Shown one piece after another: positions 1-10,600 of a stretch of 31,393 bases of DNA; positions within the stretch are counted from its first letter, which is position 1, and each line of letters begins with the position of its first letter. The notes below the pieces were generated by a model, which was not told the origin of the DNA, did not search any database, and saw nothing but the letters and a program-made list of their open reading frames with translations. The stretch is from Phycisphaerae bacterium (GTDB lineage: Bacteria > Chloroflexota > Anaerolineae > 4572-78 > J111), in the NCBI GenBank assembly GCA_028285035.1, contig JANQQF010000173.1, positions 1 through 31,393 on the forward strand, written 5' to 3'. Made by a program: the position numbers and the translations under genes.

Positions 1-1620
1 ACCACCTGCTCGTCCGTCAACGAGCCATCAGAGACGACCACGGTCGCGCTGTACACGCCTGGTCCATCCGCTTCGGTGGTCGCCCACTCGAACAGACCTG
101 TTGTCTCACCGATGGTGGCGCCTGCCGGAGCGTTGCTCAAGCTGTACGTTAGGGTGTCATCATCACTAGCCGTGGCTGTGAAGCTGACCGTCGCCCCTTC
201 ATCCACGCTCGGGTTGGCAATCGGATCAAGCACAGGTGGTAGGTTACCCACCGTCACTGTCAGAGTCACGAGTTGACTGGTTGTCACTACCCCGTCTGAA
301 ACCGAAATCGTAGCGTTATAAACGCCAATTCCATCAGCCACCCAGTTGAACAAGCCACTCGCTGAGTCGATGGTCGCGCCAGCGGGCGCATCGCTCAAGC
401 CATAAGTCAGCGTTTGCGCTGGAATGTCCGCATCGTTTGCTGTGGCGGTAAAGCTGAGCGTTTCCCCATCACCTACGATTTGATCCGCAATCGGGTCAAG
501 TACGGGCGGCAGGTTATCTTCAGTGACTGTAATGTTGATGGTAATGCTATCGGTCAGTGCACCATCCGAAGCAACGACTGTAATCGGATAAACGCCAGGT
601 CCGTCCACTTCATCGGTCAGCCAAGTAAACAAGCCTGACACAGGATCGACCGTGGCACCGCTAGGACCGTGACTAAGACTATAGGCCAAGGTATCACCGT
701 TAGCATCGTAGGCATCAATTACATACTGCGCGATATTATTTTCAGAAACGGTTTGGTCGGTCACAGGGAAGAACTGTGGCGCGACACTGCCCTGCCCCAC
801 AATGATCGCGACGTTCTGGCTGTCGCTCAAGTTGCCATCTGAGACAATAACTTTGACCGTGTACAGGCCGGCTGTAACGCTGTCCCAACTAAATACGCCT
901 GTGTTGGGATCAATTGTCGCGCCAGCGGGTTCATTTTCTAGACTGTAAATCAAGGTTTGAGTTGGGAGATCGGCATCACTGGCCGTAGCCGTGAAGGTCG
1001 CTGTCTCACCGGCTGAAATTGTTACCCCAGCAATCGGATCCAGAATGGGTGCTTCGTTGACTTCATTCACGGTGATGTTGATCTGCTGACTGCTCGTCAC
1101 AACGCCATCCGAGACCAAGATGGTGGCCGGATAAACACCGGGGCCATCCGCCTCACCCATCGACGTCCAAGAGAATAAACCTGTATCAACATTGAAGATG
1201 GCTCCCGTGGGGGCCTCGCCAAGGCTGTAGGTTAAGGTCTGGGCTGGCAGGTCGCTATCGCTAGCGGACACGAACAGGTTTACCGTTCCACCTTCATCAA
1301 TCATCGGATCGCTGACCGTAGCAAAGACTGGTGCTACGTTCACTTCCGATACGGTAATCAAGCTGTCTGTGGTGACGCTGAACACGCCATCCGACACCAC
1401 AAGCGTTGCCGGATAAACCCCAGGCCCGTCATTTTCATCTGTTATCCAGGTGAAGAGACCAGTGTTCGGATCAACGGTAGCTCCCATCGGCCCACTCTGT
1501 AAACTGTAAGTTAACGGCGCACCCTCAGCATCGGTCGCCACAGCGGTGAAGGTTAACGTTTCACCCTCAGCCACAGTTTGTGGGTCTATCGTCGCAAAGA
1601 CAGGTTCTGTATTTTCAGCA
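1..1620 (-). repeat. Six Ig/cadherin-like repeats of about 90-95 residues
   Basis: Within the giant protein the motif GPGVY.AT..VSDG recurs every 270-285 nt, at roughly 1410, 1130, 865, 590, 315 and 45. Each unit begins PV..P....V.EGET.TFTATA.D and contains LTYSL...P.GATID..TG.F.W. This is the He_PIG / putative Ig-domain type common in bacterial adhesins. The array continues past the window edge. Confidence 0.85.
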
Positions 1621-4600
1621 AAGCTAACGATCTTTGAGCCAGCGGCCAAGTGTAGGCCATCTTCATCTGTCAGATCAACCGTGATGGTCTGTGACGAGGC
1701 CGAGGTGGCATAGGTGTGGTTGAGGCTGCCGCCACTGATAGCGCTGAGACAATCGGCGCTGTTGCCATCGCCCCAGTTCACGGTACAGGCCGTGACAGTA
1801 TCATCACCAGGATCCACCACGTCACCTAAGGTGAGGGTGTAGGGTGTACCGATCTCGGCATTATCTGAACCTGTGAGGGTGATCGTCGGAATAACATTTT
1901 CAACAACCAGTTCAAAGTTGACCGGGACTGTACCGCTCGCCGTTTCATAGGTAACGGTAACCGTACCCGTATCATCCGGTCCATCAGAGTCGGTCAACAC
2001 CCAGAAGTTTCCAGGAGTGTTCCATTCCGGGTCGCCCGGATTCGCTGGGAGACCACCGATTGAGGCACTGGCATCAATCTCACATTGCCCTGGTGGATCA
2101 GGATCACAGGGCGTACGCATCGTGTTCGTCGCGACTTGGCCTTCTTGGATAATGATCTGATCAAGAGCCGCACTGAAGAGGACCGGTTCCGCGCTGGTAT
2201 CGACGGGTGTAACCAGTTGGAAGATGTTATCGCTTAGATCAGTTTCGGGGGTATCGCCCGCAACAGCGACCTGAATTGTGTTGGTAATTATGGTGTTATC
2301 CGGGATAAAGTTATCTATTCGGAGGATGAAGGTGGTTGTCGCAACGTCACCTGCTGGTAGATTCCCGAGCGAAAAGACACAGGTCTCACCTGGGGCACCG
2401 AAAGCATCACATTGCCATCCATCACTGCCAGGTAAATTAAGAGCTGCCAAAACATTTGAGGGAACGGTCTCAGTGAGTACCACATCTGTCCCTAAATTCC
2501 CGCTGTTGGTCACGGTAATCGTATACTCAAGGTTACTACCCGGTGTTGGGGTAATACCTTGGGTACTCTTGATGACAGTCAGTTCAGGCCACGTGCCAGT
2601 GATTGGCGTGGTTACAGTTGTGGTATTGTCGTTAACGGCCTGTTCACCGCTCAAGGGTCCGATCGTCAGGGTGGCTGACACAGTACCGACCCCGGCTGGG
2701 ATTTGATTGAGAACATCCAACATGACGGGGGTCACGCCGCTTTCGCCTAAGGTTAGTTCACCCACAGGGTAGGTACAGATGCTGCCCGTGCTGGTATCAG
2801 GAATACAATTCCAACTCGGATCATTCAGCCCAGCGTTAAAGATCATATTGGGTGGGACTGTCAGGGTTAGTTCTACACCGGGTACAGAACTGCTACTGGT
2901 AGCACTATTTGTATAGGCAGCGGTATAGGTAATCTGATCACCAGGCTCCACTGAGCTCACATCCGCCTCGGCTGAAATCTGGAGATCATAGGCAAAAAAC
3001 CCACCGGTCCAGGCATCACCGATGTAGCGGGTGTTGCCGTGCGAGTCAGTTACCAGGAGATCGATTTTGTAGATGAGATCAGAGGATAAGCTTGGCACAT
3101 CTAAAGACCAGGTGGTAAACCAACTCTGCTGTGAAAAGTCTGCCGGATTCCAGGGACCTTCAACCTGTCCAACACCTGGCTCAAAGCTACGGAAACGTAC
3201 TTGAATATCCGTGATGGTGCTGTCCAACGGGTTGGCCATGTAATACACTTCGTCAGCCGTTGGGGCACCCGCGTAGATGGTCACTTCATCTAACACACCA
3301 TCAAAGAATTTATCAAGGGCAATGCCATCGCCACCAATAAAGACCGGAGCTTCAAGCAAAGTGCGAGATGTGCTACTAGAAGCCCCATCCTCTACCCCAT
3401 CGATGAAGAGACGGGCGGTGCCGTCCGCCTCGCGCAGGCCCAAGATGTGACGCCATTGATTATTGTTCACGGTTTCCGTGGAGATAACTGCAAAGCCAGG
3501 GCCATCGCTACCATCGAGCGCCCACTTAACCGTACCATCAGGGTTAAGCGACAATTGGTATTGTCCATCACTGGCGGAAACGCTGCGTTGTTGGATAATC
3601 ACCTGCTCGCTGCTGGCCTGGGTATTGATCCAAGCGGAAACAGCAAAGGCTTGCGTGCCAGATATGGCTGGAGCCGTTCCCAGCTCAAGCAGATCATCTA
3701 GACCATCGAAGAGCACACCTTTGGAATATCTACTACCGAAATCGGCTGCTGGACAGTCTGAGGTGACACAGGTGGCCACGACCTGTCCCACAGAGCCATC
3801 AATAAATTCGGTGGCATCGAGGGCTTCTTCAAAGTGGAAGACCGTCTGTTGCCTGGTTAAAAGATAACCAAAATCGCTAACCGTCCCTCGAATCTCGGGA
3901 ATTGAACTGCCCAAGATATCGGTATCGATCACCACATCGGCAATCGGGCCGATTTCCTTAAGAGAAAACGTGCCATTTGAAATTGCACCTTGATAGGTAT
4001 TACCAACTGCATCGGCGACCACAGCAAAGGCACTGAACTCACCGTAAGGAATGGCTGGGAAGGGATAGTTTACACTCCAATCTCCGTTAGGTGCCACATC
4101 GGCAGCAATGAAGCCGGAGATGCTGTTGCCATTACGATCACGGACATCAACAGTCATCGTTCCGGTGGCCACACCACTGGCTGGAGAACCAACATCGAAA
4201 ACAGTTCCCGACAGGATGAGGTACTCACTATCGGTATCATAGCTACTGCTCGTTAGCGACGCGCCTGGGGCAACCGTGTCTACATCAATGTACTGGGTGA
4301 CAGTTTTGACGTATCCCAAGTTGTCAGTCGCCGTCACCTGAACGATGTATCGGCCCGACTGATTGGGGGAGAAGTTGTAGAACCAGGTGGCCGAGTTTGG
4401 CTCAGCACTAGGTGTGGCGTCTGGGGTAGTCACCCCATTTTGCGGATCGGTAATTTGAACAGAAACGGTGTCAATGCCGGAACTGGGATCATAGGCGGAG
4501 AAACTGATTAGGCGGGTTTCTTGGTTTAGGAAGATGGAGGAGTCGCCGAGGTCAACCTGCGGTTGCTCAACGTCGATCAAAATTTGTTTGTGAACGGTTG

Positions 4601-7600
4601 TATCGTACCAGGAGGACTGATATGTATACAGCGCCTCAATTTCTCCAGCATCGAGCGCATTGTTGTAGAACGTCACCTCATCAATGCTGCCCTCAAAACC
4701 AGCCGCTGCGGGCGAGTCGCCAATTCTAATCGGGTGCTCTTCACCGCAAGGGAAAGCGGTCAACATTTCCCCTTGCAAGGCCCCATTGAGATAAAGCTTC
4801 AATAACCAGCCAGACGGAGTCTGCGCTGTACTGTACTGCGAGGTCATCATCACATGGTTCCACTGGTCTTTATTCAATGAACCAAGGCTCTCCTCAGCCC
4901 AAAGTTGGGCATTATCACAAAAAGCGTTTGTAGAAAATTCGACTTTCATGCTGTTGGGGTTGATGAACAGCCCAAAGTATTGCTCGGTGTTGCTATCAGA
5001 GCCTTTCACCGCCAAGGTTTGCTTGCCATCTTTTTCCTGCTGTGGCTTGACCCACATCCCAACGGTATAGTTAGCACTCTCTACCGAGGCGCCGCTGCGC
5101 ATGGCATCACTATGAGGAATCGTCAGCATGTCGTCTCCATCAAAAACCAAGGCCTCACGCATTTGGCCCCGACTACCGGCCACCGGGCAGGCATCCCCAT
5201 CACAGGTGGCCCCTAAACCGAGCACGCCTTCATCGCTGAAACTGGTGAAGCTTTGTAGAACATTTTCCAGGCCTTCATCAAGATGCAAGTTCACCATAGG
5301 GGCTTGTCTGATCGCAGCTTCAATTTCTGCATCAGAAAGGGCGTAGCCAGCCACGACCACATTGTCCATCATTCCGGTGAAGTTTCCACCCTGAGATTGC
5401 CCGACGTGAACCAGACCATCACCTTTGAAGGACAGATGATTGGTTGTGGTGGTTGCCAACACACCATTGACATAAATCTTGATCTCACCCAAGAAGACAT
5501 CATTAACATCATTATCTTGATAACGGAAGGCTAAATGATTCCATTGACTGGGATCAAGGCTGATAGCGGCTTCGGCCCCCGTTGTGCCTGTCCAGTAGAT
5601 TTTGGGTTTGTTGCCAGACACCCCGGCAAACAACCAGTTGTTGTTACCATCCGGCTGAACCCCAAGCAGACTCCCAGTACCCTTCACCCACCCCATGATA
5701 GTGAAGCTACGATCGTATAAGCCCATCGCCTGAGCGTCATCCGAGAGTTCGATGACATCATTGCCATCAAATCTAACAGATTGATTATCAAGGCCCGGTA
5801 AGCCGCTTTCGGGGCAGCTTGCCCCGGAACAGGTGCCGAAGCTACCGCTGGGCGAGTCGTTCTCGAAGAAGGTTTGGCCTGTGCGCCCATTAAAGTTAAA
5901 CTGAACATTGGTGTTGAGGTAGAGGGCTCTGGCCTCCTCGGCGGTAAAGCTACGATTGTAGAAGCGCAGATCATCGGCGTATCCCAGGAAGCTACGTGGT
6001 GGGGAAAGATGCGCTTGCCCTCGGCTATTCCTCAGAGTCGAGTAGCCAAGCGTAAAGCCTTGTACGGTTCGGAAATCGACATTGGTAGCACAAAGTGTGC
6101 TAGAAACCAATGCGCCATTCTGATACAGGTTGAGTCTATCTTTCCCGTTGTAAGCAACGACCAGATGTTGCCAATGATTGCCAGTCTGATGCTTGTTGCC
6201 ATTTCCAAAGCGACTGACAAGATCTTGGCCATCTTTGTGCCCTTTGTACATAAACTCATTGATCACGGCAGTACAGTCGCCGCCCACGGTGACTCTCAGT
6301 TTTCGGTCGGCGAGGGCTTCAATGCGGACCTGATCACCATCACCGGGTGTATTATCATCACCGGGTGTATACCACATTGGGTTTGTACTTTGGGTGAAAT
6401 ATGAATTTGATGGCGGTGATGGATCGATGCCAGGTTGATCCGGTAGGGTCAAGATTGCCCCTGGTTCATCTATGAAGCTTTGCGGGAGAGGTCCCGGGTA
6501 TATTGGCGGGTCGACATGGTAGTATGGATGCGCTGCATGCAGCCACAGTCCAATAGAAAAGGCATTGAGATTCTCACCAGACGTACCGGCCAAGGCAACC
6601 TCGTGGTCGAAGTGGACGTACTCATCGTCACCGTTACGGGTACTATAATTTAAGGGAGGCGCATTATGAACAAATTGCGACAACCCCACCGCCTTTTTGC
6701 TCACCCCAGAATGTAGGTTTGGATTGGGTGCAAATGTGGCTATTTGTGCGGAACGTAATCGAAGTTCGTCATCACCGTTTAGATAGCCATAAAGTAGACG
6801 TACCTCATCACGAGCAGCCTCGGCATGACAGGCAAAGCTGCGCTGTGTGACGGCGTCGGTAAAGCCACAATATTGCTGGTCAGTCACCAGTGTGCCATCA
6901 TCAAATGAAGCGTGCATGGTTAACCCATTGAACACATCGATGATGTCGTCCTGCGTTAGGGCGTTGGCGTGCAGGGCCACGCGATCAATATCCCCCTGAA
7001 AGGCACTGCCAATTTCGACATCGCTGTCATCATGGATGATGGTTCCGACAGTGGCGGAGCCTGACTCGATACTATTGATGAAGATTGTCGCATCACTTCC
7101 ATCGTAAGCGACCACGACATAGTTCCATCGATCCAAAACGAGAGGCAGGGTTGAGGACAAAGTGGTGCCGTCAAACGTAGCTTGAACGGTGCGATCACTC
7201 AATTGCTCTACTTTAAAGTCATTGACATCATCATAGATAACACCACCATCTGGTGTCGGTCTGACCCGCACTGCCAGGCTGAAGGTGGTCAGATTAAAGT
7301 CATCGTCGTGTGGATGTGTTAAAGTTTGAGTGCCATCGAAGGTGGCAAAGCCGCTGTTAGCAGTCGGACAGGTGATGCAGATGAAATCGTGCCCGGCGGA
7401 GGTCGCATCCAGAAACGTCGTCGCGCTACCCGTCTCATTAAAGGGGAGAACAAAGATTTCATCTACGGCCCTACCATCGATCAACGCCCCGCCTCGTATC
7501 ACTAAATCCTGGGCCAGCGATTGGCTGGTGTTGGGTGCCGTCAGCGAGCCAGACAAGTTGGTCTCAACCGCCGGATAAAGGGCATTGATGGTCTGCTGCG

Positions 7601-10600
7601 ATTGAACTACATCGATTGGGAATTCAGTCTCCAGCAGACCATAGGCTACCCGATTGTCCAATTCATTTTTGACGGTGGCGGTGTAGTTGATGGTGCTATT
7701 GGGTAGATAAACCGTGGCGTCTGATCCCGCATTTAAGGTGAGAATATTGACAACCGAGGGTAGGTTAGGATGGTAGCCATAGGCTCGCTCCAGGCCATCC
7801 AAAATCGTATCCCGGTCGCTATCACGATCCAGCGGGTCGGCGGAGACGAGGGCTTGCAACTGCTGGCTGCCATTATAGTCATACACCACAGTCCAGCCGC
7901 CGCTCCAGGGGAAATTGTCATCGACATAGGCACTGCGGGCATTGGAATGGTAGAGCTCATCACCATCTTGTAGCCCGTCTGAGTCGCTGTCGGGCGAATT
8001 GGCTCGGGTGCCGTGTAAGGCTTCCCAATAATCATTCAGGCCATCATCATCGCTGTCCAACTTTTCTGGATCAAAGCCAGAATTGTTCATTTCCCAAAAA
8101 TCGGACAAACCATCGTTATCTGTGTCCCACTTCGTATCATCTGGGTCAATCAGGCCGCTGCCCTTACTCAAGAGGCCGTCGCCATCTGAGTCAAGTTGAG
8201 GATGTGCGTTTCGGAAAAAGGCAGGCAAACCCTCAACAGCGTTTGGCAACACATCCAACATAAACGCGCTACCAATAGGGGTATTATTCGCCCCTTTGAA
8301 TTCTACATCTTCATTACATGTTGCCTTTTTATTAGCCCCAATAAAGCCCCAGCACTCAATTGTCGCTAAGTTGTAGAGTTCAGATAGGTAAACTTTTGGG
8401 AAAGAATTTACGCCTTCGGTCAAAATGACCTGGCTGGTTGGGGTGAAGGTAGCCGTATTCCCCTGCCAGGTGGTTCCGTTGAGGCTCAAACTGTTATCGG
8501 CATCTTCGGCAGGTGGGTTGGCTGTGATATTGTATTCAAAGGTCGAAGTTTTACCAACCTCCAGAAGCTTATCATCTTTATAGCTTGTTTTGATGATAAC
8601 GCGGTCTGGGTCGGCTACAGTGATCGTGTTCGCAACATTGGCTCCAATTTGGATGCTATTACCAACGACAAACCCTTCGATTCCGATATTATTGATTGGT
8701 AGCCCCATATCATAGGTCACCGCCAGCCGATCCTTGTTGTTTACATCGTAGGGGATAAAGTTATCGTAGATGAGATAAGAAATCCCTTGGGCGATGGCCC
8801 CGCTAAAGCCACCACAAACCCATTGTCGTACAGCCGACTCAGGGTCAACATTGAACAATTCACAGAAAAATCCGATGGCTGCATCGATCAACGCGAAGAT
8901 CGCCACAATTACGGCCCCTACGCCCGTTGCGGAGATAGCCGCCGAGATGATTGCTACGATAACTTGACCTATCGTTTCCGAGGCCAGGAGATTGGCCTGA
9001 ACAGAGCCCAATTTTATGTCATCGACAGCAAGGTTAACGAAGAAAAAACCGACGGCCACTCCGGATTCAATCAGAAATCCTGTAAACGCACTGACTTTCA
9101 CAACCCGTTTAACGGCTTGCATCTGATCCCAGACGGTTGCGCCGGATTTAGCCCAAACATCATGGGGGGAGAGATTCTTGAGTTGCTTTAAAAGATCCAC
9201 CTTGCTTGCGGCACCCTGCCAGGCCAGTGTCTCGGCGGTGACGGTGAAGCTTGTGGCGCTCAGCAGGGCAGCTCGCTTCCAGTTATCATCTTTCAAGAGT
9301 GCGGCCCCTGCAACCGCAGTACCCGCTGACACAGTACTTAATACGGTACCCCCTCGTTTAAGCCACTTACCATATGTCGGGGTTGTCTTGGAGAATTTAT
9401 TGAAGCGTTTATATACTTTCTTAAGACCCCAGTCTAGGGCCGCACCACCAATTGTACCGGTTGCATCGGCGATGAGAACCCCGACAATTGCATCCCCATA
9501 GGAGGCATTCTCCAGGAGAAAACTGCGTAGCTGTAGCGCCTCAAAATTACTGTTAGCCACCAAAGTTCCACTATCATAGGCAGCCTGTTCACTTTCAATC
9601 AAGGTGGACAGCAGGTCAATCATATCGGCAATGATAAGGGTCACAGGTGTGTCCCCATCTAGCCCAAAATCAAGGTTATTGACAATATCTTCACCAACAA
9701 TTAATCCTTCGATTTCGACAAGATCAGCCAGCCCTCTATAAAAGGTAAGATAATAATTTTGGGCCAGGAACGCAGCTCCATTTTTGGCCGCCTCCTCGTT
9801 GTTGATCGCTTGATCCGCCACGATTTTTTGTAAAGCGCTGCTATTGAGTTCGGCTTCAATGGCTGGCTCAAGCTCATTGATAAGATAATCAACAACGTCA
9901 TAAGCCTGCCAAGTGGCAGTGCCCCGCTGATAGGGTTTCCAGTTAAGGTTCGCGTACGTACTCAGCAAGGCATTTGAGAAATCAATGCTAATCGCATTAT
10001 TATTGATCGTGACAAGATCGGGATCTTCTATGGTCGCTGAGCGGGTTGTATCTTCTTGGGCGAAAAGTAAGGTGACCGCATCACCCGTTGAGGGAGTAAG
10101 GTAGGTCGAATCGAGCAAGGCCGGAACTGAGGTTTGGAGGTCACGAAAGGCCGTTACCGGGTCAACCGCACTATTCTCTAGCACAACAAGTTTGTCATCG
10201 GGAATGTCCCACAGTTCTGGCGCGCCTGTGCTGTAGGGGGTAGTATCTTTATCAAATCGATTTTTGATCTCTTCAATACTAAAACGGATGCCAGGACTGA
10301 GCTGATCAGCCACAATAAAAGTACTTTGTAACCCCCGCACTAACTGCCAAAGGTGGCTTTCATAATTTACTAACGGAGCCAAAGCATCCGTTTGAGCAAC
10401 AACCGCCGTCTTGGTGCCATGATTTTCAGTGACAGTTAAACCCGTCAGAGTAAAATCTTCGTAGTAGGTTTGGATGATACTCTGATTTGTAACCCAATTG
10501 CTGTAATCAGCACACCAGGCCGCTCTTGCTGCAGAATTATCTGGGTTGGGGAGACCACTCGTATCACAGGTATCGGTCAGAGCCAGCACAGTCCAAAATA

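Noticed and set aside
5684..9901. Short minus-strand ORFs inside the giant gene (for example 5684-5974, 7733-8035, 9701-9901)
   Set aside because: They are in other frames of the giant coding sequence and show no independent signals.
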